From the NCBI GenBank assembly GCA_003342895.1, contig PTFA01000539.1, forward strand, positions 118,648-182,647: a stretch of DNA of 64,000 bases. Direction: 5' to 3'. The translations under genes and the position numbers were made by a program. The notes under the pieces were generated by a model. It worked only from the letters and a program-made list of their open reading frames with translations. It ran no database searches and was not told where the DNA came from. This DNA is from Casuarius casuarius (taxonomy: Eukaryota; Chordata; Aves; Casuariiformes; Casuariidae). Below, in pieces: positions 1 to 11,300 of the stretch; the stretch's first letter is position 1, and each line of letters begins with the position of its first letter.

Positions 1-79
1 CTGGAACCAGTAAAAATCTGTCATTTCCCTCTCTTCCCCTCCCCCCCCCCATCCCCTTTCTTGTTTTCTGCCCTTCTAG

Positions 80-261
80 CTGCAGCAATCATTCAGGTTG
101 AAGACCAGAACACTGGTGAAATTGAAAATATTATAGTTGAAGTAAAGAAAGAACCTGATGCAGAAACAGTAGAGGAAGAGGAAGAAGCTCAGCCTGCTGT
201 AGTGGAAGCTCCCAATGGAGACCTCACTCCTGAGATGATTCTCAGCATGATGGACCGGTGA
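80..261 (+). CDS. CTCF: CTCF, last coding exon (C-terminus only)
   Basis: This is the 3'-most coding exon of the zinc-finger insulator protein CTCF, which binds DNA and with cohesin shapes chromatin loops. A pyrimidine-rich acceptor ending in CTAG at 76-79 opens the exon, and the reading frame runs to TGA at 259-261. The peptide contains [20 protein letters not shown] and ends [14 protein letters not shown], which is the acidic C-terminal tail of vertebrate CTCF (known from the family). The zinc fingers lie upstream of the window. A second possible acceptor, CAG at 83-85, would shorten the exon by six bases without changing frame. The exon sits directly upstream of CARMIL2 in the same orientation, as in mammals. 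Confidence 0.97.
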
Positions 262-1640
262 TGGAAGACGACCACGCTGGCTGACTGAACTGGCCTGGGC
301 TGTGTTTAAGCGGCTCAAATCTATTTTTCCTTTTACCTTTTTTCTTGGCTTTGGGAAATGCATCATTTTAGACCATTTTACCAAACATACTGGGAAATAA
401 AACTTCAAAATGATGTTAGAATGTGATTTAACTAGAACTTGCTGTTTTATGTTAGCATTACAGGATCATGGAACATTAGGAAATATTTTGGAGTCCTTGA
501 GGGTTTCCTGTGAGATGCTTGATTAGTTTTGCTCTGAGCTGCATTGTAAAGCTGGTCCAAGGACGGTGTTTACATGCAACAAGTTTTAATATACAAAAGT
601 GGAAGCCTTGACTAGAGTATGTGGTAAACCACTCCGGACTTGCCCTTCCAGTTCCCAGAGTCCTTGAGCCTCCTTTTCTCAGTAGTGTTTTTAACTGTAA
701 ATGCAGACTTGGGAGGGTTCTAGACTTTTAAAATGTTTTTGCTTTTCCCCACCGACTAGTTCCGGTTCTCCAAGTCGGCTGCACACGGTAGTTTTGGCAT
801 GCTCCAACTGGTTTCTGTCCTTAATATGCTTTGCTTTCTGCAAAGCATTTCTGTAATGGTCAAGCTTGTAAATAACTTTTTTTTACATTTTAATCTTTTT
901 CCATTAATTAAGAGGTATGCAAAAATGCAGTTTAAATAAACCCCAGTATTTTAATTCCTTTCAAAACTAAGTGACGAGAATTGATAGAGTGTAAATGTTG
1001 GAAAAGCTGTTGATAACCAATCATGTAGAGACAGTTACCCAGACTGCTCCTTGAAGAACAGCAGAAACCCACACGTGAAATCCGGTTTTGAAGCACACAG
1101 AACTGGCATTTGGAACATGTATAATTAACCTTCTTTTTGAGTTATTTTACGACTACATTTTCTTTGCTCTATCTTGTAGTTGTATTTTGTGTTTATGAAT
1201 CCTATGTTAAGGCAGAAGTGGTGATTTATAAGTGGGTCACTGCAGCCCTCAAAACCTGGGCCAGGAAATATTAATAGGTCAGTAATTATACAATTTTGGA
1301 TCTCTAATAAAGACAAAAAAGGAATAATGTGAAATACAAATGATGCCTGTATATGAACTGTCACATGTTAAAATATGTAAGCTTTTTATAGAGCCTCAGT
1401 CTTGCTGATTTCAAACAAATTTTTCTTCTATGTATCGCTTTTAAGAGAGCTATCAGTTTAGCTATCAGACCCTAGGTTGATGCATTTTTGTACTTAGCTG
1501 TACTGTGTGATATTTTTCATTATTTTAGGAAGCCAACATGGGAAAAAACTGTTATAAAATATGTAATGGGGTTTGAAAGCTGGGAAGGAGAATATACTGC
1601 TGTACAGCTAATAAATAATAATGGATTAACATGTGTGCTC
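262..1640 (+). other. CTCF: CTCF 3' UTR with several polyadenylation signals
   Basis: AT-rich sequence with no coding potential follows the CTCF stop. AATAAA hexamers occur at 396-401, 935-940 and 1610-1615, and another AATAAA lies near 1305. The one at 1610-1615 is followed by a GT-rich stretch (from about 1631) that could be the downstream element, so I place the main mRNA end near 1635. A further AATAAA at 2152-2157 could serve a longer form. Base composition changes from AT-rich to more mixed after about 2.4 kb. The exact end cannot be fixed without transcript data. Confidence 0.75.
1611..1615 (+). terminator. CTCF: Probable main CTCF poly(A) signal
   Basis: The AATAAA hexamer at 1610-1615 is followed within 20-30 bases by a TG-rich element, the usual arrangement for cleavage and polyadenylation. 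Confidence 0.55.
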
Positions 1641-4600
1641 ACTGGCTGCTTTCTTTGTATTTAATAACTGTTTGTCCTGGCAGTGCTCTCCAGACTGTAG
1701 TGTCTCCTTGTAGAAGGGTGCTTCAGGCCTGCCTATGTAAATGAGGAACAGCAGTTACAGTGCATTTGTGCCTCTCATGATGGGTGTTTTCCCCTACCCT
1801 GTGCTGAATGCCAGGTGTGCTATTTTTTGCCAACCACAGGTGAATGTGGGCACATAATCAAATGTGGTTACTGTGGTCAAGCTAGTACATTGCTAGTGTA
1901 CAATCTGACTTGCCTTGTAGCAGCTTCTTTATGTACCATGAATCTAAGCTGCTTGCTCAGCTGGGGCTGAAGGGAGGAACACACCAGGGTGAGATAATAA
2001 CATAAACTGTGCTGGACTGGCCACTCACTAATTTAAATGAGTGTTTCTTGCTTGAGCCAAGGAGTGGGAGTATCAGTTGCTTTTCTTTGTGTTGTTTGTG
2101 ACTTCATCTAAACAGTGGGAATATTAGTCTCAATTCTCAGAATGAAATGAAAATAAAACTTGGACTTGCCCTGGTGTATGTTCCTCTACTTAAAATTAGT
2201 TCTGGAAGTAGCTTAAAGAGCTGACTGAGAGTAAGCAGTTGGATAACTTCAAGCTGTGTAAGTTCTGGTTAGTACCTTTTGCACAACTGACTTCAGAATG
2301 GGAGTCACTGCAAATGGCACAATACTACTTCTAACTCCTTTTTGTGCTTTTAAAGAATTTCTAAGTTGCTAGGTATAATTTTCAGTAGATGTTGGGTGAC
2401 TAGGTGTCTCTGGTCCTTTTAAACTTGGAAAGAAAAATTGTCTAGAGGCTAATGCATGAAATCCTGAGCAGGATGGAAGCTTGCTTCAGCAGGTGGGAGG
2501 TGTAAATGCAAGGCCTTTCTGGCAAGGAGGAACCAGATCTGGCTGCAGAGGAAGATAAATCTGAAGTGGATTCTCAGCTGGACAAGGAGCTTGTATCATC
2601 AGAAGCCGTAAGAGGTGCTTCAGACAGAGGCAGTGCTCTGAAAGAAACACCATTTGCATGAGCCTGGAGCAAGAGAGGCTTTGTGGTAGGGAACTAAGCT
2701 GTCTTCAGGCCCTGTGCTTTTCTGCAATATGCGTCAGTGCTGATGGAATGAAAAGAAGTGTGGCTAACACAACTGCTGTTGCAGATGGCTGTGTCTCAGC
2801 CCCCTCCTGTCTGTGCGCAGACCAGGACTTGTGCTGTAGCACCACCGTGTGCCAGGCAGGTTGCAGCGAGTGCTGTCCCTCCTCCTGTTGTAAATATGGG
2901 AAAGAGGAGTACCATGATCTCTTAAACCCTGTGGTTTAACCCACTACTGAAAAGGGGAGCATGAAAAATGTTACAATGTTGCTCTAACTAGTGATGTGCC
3001 CCAAGGAGGTCTTGTGCGTGCTCTAGCAGAGGCCTGCCTTGGTCCACACAAGCGCTGCTGTACAAGCTCCCATAAGCAGTAGTTTGTGCTGTTTTTCCCA
3101 GGTGACACCAAAACTGAAGGCATGTGTCGCCAGCTGCCCTGGAGTTCAGAGGAACAGGGGAAATTGCTTGCTGTGTGAACAGCTTCATGGTAGGCTGGAA
3201 GAGGAGAGGCTGTCAGGTGTATCTGTCTAAAAAGTACAGGAACGACTGCTTCCGAATTGTCTTTTATCTGCTGGCAGACTGTCATGTTTCTTGGCAGTTC
3301 CTGCCCTGCTAGTCACAACCCACTGCAGCAGCACATGTGGGAAGATGAAGATGATTTACCAGAGACCTCTGGCAGCTCCTGTTGTGCTTTTCTGAGGGAA
3401 TGATTTCTAAGTAACATTATTTAACTCAACAGATACACATAGTATTCTTAAATTATCAGATCCACTCTACATGTATCATAGGCTGCTTTTTGATTTTCCC
3501 CAGAAGTCCAAACAAGGGTTTAGTAGGGATGGGAGCAGTCACCCTGTGGCCATTTTCCATTTTCCTCAGACAGGTTTGTCACTGCTCTTTCACTTGATAG
3601 CTCAGTTGACCTGGGTTCTGCATGCTTGCTCAGCAAATAGTGCTGTTATGCAGCCCGTTTTTGATGTGACTTGAGCTCAGGCTTCTGCCTTGGACAGATA
3701 TCTCCATTTATGTTCCCCTCTCACAGGCTTCTGGTTTGCCTTTGGTTGAGCTGCTCTGGAGAGTTCCAGTGAGCTCATGAAGATAGGTGTCCAGGGTGGT
3801 GAGTGCCAGCATCTCCAAGTGGTGTAGCCAAGTCTGAATGCAGACAGCACATCTCTGCCCTAGGAAAGTATAAAAAGCACAGTCTGCTCACCCCACCACT
3901 GTTATCTTCACTGAAAAAGCTGTGTCCTGGACCATGTATGAAAAGGTATGGTTAGTATGCATTGTTGTAGCACCCACCAGCCTGGCCACACTGAATTAAT
4001 AGGTGCTTAGGTGCTTGGAGACAGGATCAGCTCCACTAGTTTCCAGACTGCTGCCAGCATCTCTCCCTTAGTGTGGTAGCTGCAAAGACTGATGCAGAAT
4101 GAGAGGAAAAAAGTCTGTGAGCAAGTCCTGCTGAGGAAGGGAGGTTGTGCAGCTGCAAAGAGTGCTATTGCAAGCCTGTTTGCTCTTTCTCCTGGCATCC
4201 AGATCTAATCCGATTTGCTCAGCTGCCATCTCTGGTGCTCTGGGCTGCTTTCCTGAGGGCATGTTGAAGAATGGCATCAGCACCATTGGACAGCATGCAG
4301 AGAGGGGCTGGTATTATCTCTGAGTGATTGCTGCAGCCTGCCAAAGGCACATTTGGCTTCCAGCAATTGAGAGCTCCCACAGGTTAGAGAGACTAGTTCC
4401 TTTTAAATTACTAACCAGGTGCTAAGCCCACTTCTTCAGCAGAGAGTATCAGACTGAGGTTTCATTGGTACAAACCATGGCTTTCCCTCTTCTACCTCAA
4501 TGGAGAGAAAAACCATGACCTCCTCTACTCTTTTGTCTTCAGATCATTGCAATGGTCTTCATGCAGGTGGTTCTCCAGATGAGAAGAGGGCAAGTGCAGA

Positions 4601-4980
4601 TCAGCGGACAGTTCAGGGAGGCAACTGGCAGAGCCCCTGAGAGCTAGAGGAGCAGAAGCCACCCTGGACAGAGCAGTTGGTATTTTCAGAGCTGCCCGAC
4701 TCATGCAGGGCTTACGGAGGGTGGGCAGTGCTCCCTGTGGGCACAGTGAATCCAAACTAGCCTTGGCACAACCGGGCATGTGGACATGTCCTAAGCCATG
4801 CTGGTGGGAGCAAGGCAAGAGCTGCAGTAGATTTGCTGATCTGAGTGTGCATTTAAGAGCAGCCTCTGAAACTTCAGCCAGAGCTATGCAAGTTCCAAGG
4901 GAGTCTTCAGCTGGAAGTCAGGCAAGTATGACAGAAGGCCAGCGTGAATGAATAGGAAGCAAAAAGGAAGCATACAGAAG
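1641..4980. other. Intergenic DNA between CTCF and CARMIL2, no gene recognised
   Basis: No splice-flanked conserved coding segment, RNA gene or interspersed repeat is recognisable here. A cysteine-rich open frame at 2658-2939 is the only one that catches the eye. It has no flanking signals and no recognisable family, and I treat it as chance. An AATAAA at 2152-2157 may be a distal CTCF signal. Confidence 0.6.
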
Positions 4981-4984
4981 GTAG

Positions 4985-6345
4985 AAGGGGTATCAGGCTA
5001 TCCAAGAGTAGGCATTGCCTGAGCATGCAAGGATGGAGTTGGGAAAACCAAAGCTCAGCTGGAGTTGGACCTAGAGGATGTGAAGGGCAACAAGAAAGGC
5101 TTCTATATCAATAAGTGTGTCTTCAGCAGCAGCAACAGGAAGGGTGGGGAAAATGTGGGTCTACTCCTTAATAGAGCAGAGGAATTGGTGACAAAGGACA
5201 TGGCTGAGGTACTCAGTGCTGCTTTTGCCTTGATTTTTACTGGTGAGGTCTGCCCTCAGACCTCCCAAGTCCCAAGCCTCGTGGCAGTCTAAGGGTTACA
5301 TCTGAAGGTGCTGAGAAAAGAGGCCTATGTCATTGTGAAGCCATGCTCTATCATCTTGGGAAGGTCCTGGCAATCTGGGGAGATTCCTGATGACTGGAAA
5401 AAAGCATGTGTCCCACCCATCTTCAAGAAGGGCAACAAGGAAGATCCAGGGGACTACAGGCCTGTCAGACACACTTAAGTCCCTGGGAGTGAATCACCCT
5501 GGAAGCTTTTTTACAGGCACATTGAACACAAAATGGTGATGAGGAACAGTCACCGTGTCAAGGGGAAATCCTGCCTAACCGACCCCATTGCATTCTCTGA
5601 GGACATGTCTGGCTGCATGGACAAGGGGAGGGCTGTGGATGCTGTTTGTCTTGACTTTAGCAAGGTGTTTGATACCATCTTCCACAGACTCCTTATAGCC
5701 GAACTGGAGACACAGGGTCTGGAGGACTACAGGTTGGGTGGAAAATTGGCTGGACTACGAGGTTCAGAGTGCTCAGCAGTACAAAGTCCAACTAGTTATT
5801 AAAGTTGTTCCTCAGGGATCGATTGTAGGACCAATACTGTTTAACATCTTTCTTAATGACCTGGCTGATTGCCCAGGGTGTGCTCTCATCAGGTTTGCGC
5901 CTGATACCATACCGAGGGGAGTGGTTGAGAAAGTAGAGGACAGTGCTGCTGCTTGGAGGGACCTCGACAGGCTGGAGGATTGGGCCATCAGGAATGCGAT
6001 GGAGCTGAGCAAAGGCAAACACAGCATACTCCGCTGGGAGGGAGCAGCCCATGCCGCATACCAGGTTGGGTTGGCTGCCAGTGGAGCAGGGCTGCAGAAG
6101 AAGCGCTGAGGGTGCTGGGGGACAAGAAGCCAGCCAGGAGTCAGCAGGGTGCTCCTGCATCGAAGCACCAGGGCAGACTTAGCAAGAGTGCAGCCAGTGG
6201 GGCAAGGGAAGAAACTGCTGCCCTCCATTTGGCTCTGGGGAGACCACATTTGGACACCGACACAGTTTGGGCTCCCCGGTGGAGGACAGGCAGTAACAGA
6301 CTGGTATAAGGCCAGCAGAAGCCCCTGAGACCTGGGAAGGTCCTG
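4985..6345 (+). mobile_element. Decayed CR1 LINE fragment, reverse-transcriptase region
   Basis: Broken frames on the plus strand read as the CR1 (chicken repeat 1) ORF2 reverse transcriptase in order. They start with LELDLEDVKGNKKGFY near 5060, then a segment with IFKKGNKEDPGDYRPV near 5420, HRVKGKSCLTDPIAFSED at 5551-5604, and LDFSKVFDTIFH near 5650. These are followed by VPQGSIVGPILFNIFLNDLA near 5810 and LRPHL-like and WAP motifs near 6245-6280. Frameshifts and stops interrupt the frame several times, so the copy is dead. Both ends are truncated: the endonuclease domain upstream and the 3' terminal octamer repeats are not seen. Its divergence suggests an old insertion. The start and end are approximate. 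Confidence 0.85.
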
Positions 6346-8000
6346 GTACTCCAAGATGGTGTAGGAAATGCCTAGCCCCAATACACTCCATATGCTCGGG
6401 AGGAAGAAAGAGGAGATGGGTTCCTCTAGGCATCCTGACAAGTGTGTGCTTGCACAGCAGATGGGGAACACTTGTCACATGGATATTTTCCTCTGCCCTG
6501 CTCTTGGGGAAGATGTTCTGGTGCATTGGCACTCAGCATGTCCTGGCACATGGGACCAAGTGTTTTGGAAGAGAAGCTTGGGGATGGGGCTCCTGGAGCT
6601 CCTTTGTGCTTCTAAGCTTCAATAGGAGCCAACACCTAATGGGTGCAAGGGGACAGTTGTTCTCTCCATGTCCTGAATATCCTTGCTAAAGCCATGACAA
6701 AGCTGGGTCCTGATGCCCCTTCTGAGATGTTCAGATACCAGTAGCATGGTCTCCTGTCATCCTGGAAGATCCATAGATCCAGAGATGGCTGTCTGGGGGA
6801 ACTGCCCATGCTGGGCAGTGAACACCCTGCCTTTTACTTGTGCTTATCTGCCTGTTGACACGGCTCTCAATGCTCAGAGGAGCTGCTTCCACTGCTCCGT
6901 TCTTACCCCACAAAGAGATGCCTCAGCTGAAGGTGGTCCCTGCCCTGAGCTATGCTCTCCGCAGCCGCCTTCCCTGAATTGGCAAGTCAAGGCCACTGCA
7001 TGTTGTGGTTGGGCTCTACGAAGACAGCAGTGTCTGCAGGGAGATCACTTCCTGCCTTGCTTTTGCATTTAAGGAAGATTCGAAAATGCTATGTTGTCTG
7101 CTTGGCCCTGGCTACCTGCAACAGCATCACCCAGCCCTGCCAGAGATCAGCCCATCCCAGGCTATTCCAACCCTGGAAATGCTCCTTTGAGAGCCCTTGG
7201 TTGGCAGATCCCTGTGCAGGGCAGGCTGGAGTTTGGTGGTTTGTCAAAAATTATAATTTAGGGGGATGAGGCATCTGGTACCTTCCATCCCGGCTCATGC
7301 TAGTTGTGGGTACCAGGTGGTCTGCTGAGAGGAGCTCTGCTGGCTCCATCAGCACCTGCTCCAAGGCTCTGGTAGAGTCTGCTGAGCCAACACGGAGATT
7401 TAGGGCCCCATGAAGTTCTACAGCACCGCAAGGGTCACAGAACAGCTTTCTGCTGCATTCCAAACACCTCCAGCTTTTTGCCCAGGCCAGAGTTTTCCCT
7501 GGGAGAGGAGAGTGGTCAGCGCACTGTGCTCACCCATATTGCTCCAGGGAGGCCACCCTGTCTCTGCCTCTCCTCCTCACTTTGGGCCAGTGGTTGTGCC
7601 ACAGTGGTGTTCACCAAGGGGCACTTTGGCACGACACCCATGCCTTTCTGCTCAGGAGCAGCCACCTCTGCACAGGAACCCTTCAGCTGCCCAATGCAAT
7701 GTTAAGGGCCTGGGGCAGCCCCCCATCCAATATCCTGCATGGGAGCAGAGCTTCTCTCTTTATACTTCCCAGATGTCTTTGGGCACTGAGGCAGGAATGT
7801 GCACCCATAAACTTCCCTGGAGGGGCTGCAGGGCAAGAATAATTCAGGACCCTCAAAGCTTGAAGGCTGGAGCCAAGGGGAGAAGATGCTGCTCCCAGCA
7901 AGGAGGAGCTGGCAGCATGCACCCCACTTGCCCATGAGAAATGATAGCTTTATCCCATGTGGGAGAAGAAGGGCTGAAGGGGACATTCAGAAGCACAGCA
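6346..8000. other. Intergenic DNA upstream of CARMIL2
   Basis: I see no conserved coding segment, RNA gene or repeat family. Several overlapping open frames on both strands reflect GC-rich composition rather than genes. Confidence 0.55.
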
Positions 8001-8347
8001 CTCTCCTCCCAGTTATGCTTACGGCCTTGCTCAAGGCCGGGCCTGGCTGAGCGAGCCGGCTGGGGGCCTGGCAGCTGGGGCGCAGGGTTTAGCGGGCCTG
8101 CGTGGGCTGCTGGCTCTGTCGCTTTCATTTCACTTCTCTTGCTCACTCAGTAAATCTTGCCTGACGGGGCAGGAAGAGGCACCGAGCACTGGAAGGGGGA
8201 GGAGGTGCCGAAGCAGTGGCACTGCCGGTTGGTAACCTCAGCGCTTCCTCCAAGCACGGTGCCTTTTGCTCCAAGCAGGGGCTGCGCTGAAGGATGCTGC
8301 CCTGATACCTCTGTGCCTTTTCCCGGGTGGTCGCCGTGGTCCCAGCA
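8000..8347 (+). promoter_or_regulatory. CARMIL2: Probable CARMIL2 promoter and 5' UTR region
   Basis: A locally GC-rich block at about 8025-8110, with repeated GGGCC and GGCTG words, precedes the CARMIL2 start codon at 8348. No TATA box in a convincing position was found. The transcription start and any further non-coding first exon cannot be set from sequence alone. Confidence 0.35.
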
Positions 8348-11300
8348 ATGGCTGTGTCTCCCGGAGGGATCCCTGTTGAGCTGCAAGGTAAGCATTATCC
8401 ACCTCGACACTTCTCGGATGCCACATGGAACTTGCTGATCTGGGGCCTGCTCTGCTGCCCTTAAGGTTGTATTGGGGCTGGTGGGGCTGCTCGTGGTTCC
8501 TTATCAACCCCAGCTCAAGGGGATCTGAGCAGGGCCTAGGACATGGGGCTGCAACACCTGCTCACTTGAGGGTGCTGCTTAAACCAAAAGCATCCCCTAA
8601 TAACAGGCTGGCTCATCAGGGATGTGGTTTTCCAAGGCTCCCACTGACCAGCAGGGTTTGCAGGTGCAGCATGGTGCCACGCACACCTGCGGGCCTGGGA
8701 TCCCCATGCCAGCCGGGAGATCTCCAACAGTTTCCAGGGACAACCTGACTGGCACCGTGCTTGGCAGGGAGGCATGGCCTGCAGCTCTGACATGGCTCTC
8801 AGGCAGCAGAAGGGGTGTGTGAAATACTGTGGCTAGCCACTGCTGAGGCTTCAGAGGAAGTTCCCAGACTTCCAAGATCTGACTGAAAAACCAAATGATC
8901 GCAGGAGGACTAGGGGCCCTAGCTTCACTAGCCCCACTGGTGCTTGCAGTGGGGTGGGAAGGCATGGCTTGCATCACTGCCACAGACCTGATGCCCACCT
9001 CTACCAGGATGCATCCCCAGGTACGTGGTGGCTCAGGCCACGGGACCTGCATGCTCTGCTCTCACCCTCCTCAGCTCTCTGGTGTTGACCAAGGCAGCAG
9101 ACCCTCCAGGGGCACAAACCTTCAAAGAAAATCCTCCCAAATGGGATGGGTGTGCAGAAAAGAGACTGGATAAAACCATTTGTTGTCTCAGGATGCAGAA
9201 AGGCGGGTGAGAGTTTTGACAGGGAAACTCTCAGCACAGGAGGGATGTGAGCTAGCAAGTCCCCACCGCCAGCAGAGGAGCTAACAGAGCTACCTGCAGC
9301 TTCAGTGAGGGCCAGAGTGAGCAGTGTCATTGTGAAAACTTAGTCTGCTTTGCAAGGAGACAGGCAGTTGCAGTTCTAGTCACAACAGCCTGTTCTGAGC
9401 CAAAGGTCTGAATCATGAGAAAGAGAGAAGCAGCTAGGCAGAGAAGCGAAGCAAAGCTCAAGATGAGAGACAGCAAACAGGAGTGGGGCTTGGGTTTGCC
9501 TACAACAACCATGGGAGTGACAGGATTGCAAACGTGGGGAGACTGGCACACATGACTACCAGTGCACATCATGGCCAAGACAATTTCCAAAAAAAAGTGG
9601 AAAGGCAGAATACATCCCTGGCTGCACCATGGAGAGGGCAGGACTCAGCTGGGGCACTGAGGAGCTTGTGGTGGGAGGGTACACATAGAGCTCCCCACTG
9701 ACCCTATGGCTAAGTGCAGGAAGAAAGGAAGAGAAACAGCTGGAGCACAGTACCAGATCCCGATGAGCAAGACTATTCCAAAGCATGTGCAGTGTAATCC
9801 TAGCATGGGTAGGCAAATATACATTATGTTGAAGTTAAGTGCCAGACATCCTAATAAAACCCTAAGTGAGCCCTGGGAGAAGTCCTGAGGGATCCCACAC
9901 AAGGAGGCCAAGCAGCATGCCTGCGGAGGGTGAACTGGTGGCACCAAACCGCTGTGCTTGGTCTCAGCTGTAGCCGAGGCTCTACGTGCCAATGAGCATG
10001 TGGATGTATCACCCGAGCAGCAAACAAGATACAAACCAGGTTTGTGAGGAAGTGCATAGCTTGTCTGAGAAGCCATTAGGTACCAATAACTCAGTCTGAT
10101 GCAGCCTTCAGCATTGCCGCAGAATCACGGAGAGCAAATGGTGCCATCAGTGTCTACCTTCAGATGTGGCCAGAGAAGAACTAGTTCTTGGAGGTGCATG
10201 GGATGTGAGGCTAAATTGGTTCATGTCTGTGAGGGAGAGTGTAATACCAAAACCAGCTGCTTCCTTTCTGCAAGGCCACAAAGTAAAGAGCCTCTCCCCA
10301 GAAAGGGGTGAATAGCCAGACTGAAATTCATTGCAAAGGACCTGTGCCTGGTGACAGGAGTGCTCAACTGGCCTTGCACATGGGGATGCCACTTGAACAC
10401 AGGATGGAGCTGAGGAGTCAGGGCATGTAGCTGGTACCATAGGGAAGTGCCTGGCACTGGCACATGATTGGGGAAATCCGTTCTTGGCTCAGACATGATG
10501 AGGACCAGGTCTCTGTGCCCTGCTAGAGATAGGCTGGAAGAGTGCTTTGTGCCTTCAATCTGTGACAACTTGGTGGCAGATCACTGCTGCCCTGAATGCC
10601 CACTCTTGGCAAAGAGGAGGTTTGTGTTGTGTCATAGGACTGCTGAGACCACTGCTGTGATTTAGGGGAGCTGGAGCCATGCATGGACCTCCTCCTCAGA
10701 GGGCTATGCACATTCAGATCCCATCCCTCTCCCCTTAGCCCTGAGCCCTCCCTCTTGGTGTGGGAGTGGGGAGCCCAGGCTGTGCTTGGGGGTCACAGGG
10801 GGATCATCTTGGGCATGCTATGCCATGCAGCCTCCTGGGCGGCAGATCACAGGCACATGGTAAAGGACCGTGTGGCTCCTAGCTTCAGCCAGATCAGTTA
10901 CACTGGACATCGATCTTTTCAGAGGGCATCACTGCCTTCCTGGGGACAAAGAAGATCCTCCTGGTCAAGAGAGTCCAGCTGCAGGTGAAATCCAAGTACG
11001 ACGACTACATCTTGGTACGTGCAGGGTCCAGCACTCCATCCCTTTGCTGTTAGCCTGAGCTTGATTGGGGTCCTGAACCCACAGTGCGCAGAGGGAGCAG
11101 TGTCTACCTTGCCAAATTGTGCGATAGAGTGGTAAGCTAACCAGACACACAGTAGCGACTGTGTGGGATGGTTAAACCCAATTGACAGGGCAAATGGCAT
11201 TGCCAGGGGCATGGAAGACCTTCATGCCTGTCTGGGTCTTCCCTGCCTGTGCAGGGCTTGCAGGGCAGCATGCAGGGCCAGGCATGCGCCTACCTCTCCT

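Noticed and set aside
2658..2939. Cysteine-rich 93-residue open frame
   Set aside because: No signal peptide, no regular cysteine spacing of a known family, no splice or promoter context. The cysteines follow from TGT/TGC-rich local composition.
5812..6471. 219-residue open frame on the minus strand
   Set aside because: It is antisense to the CR1 fragment and has no family resemblance.
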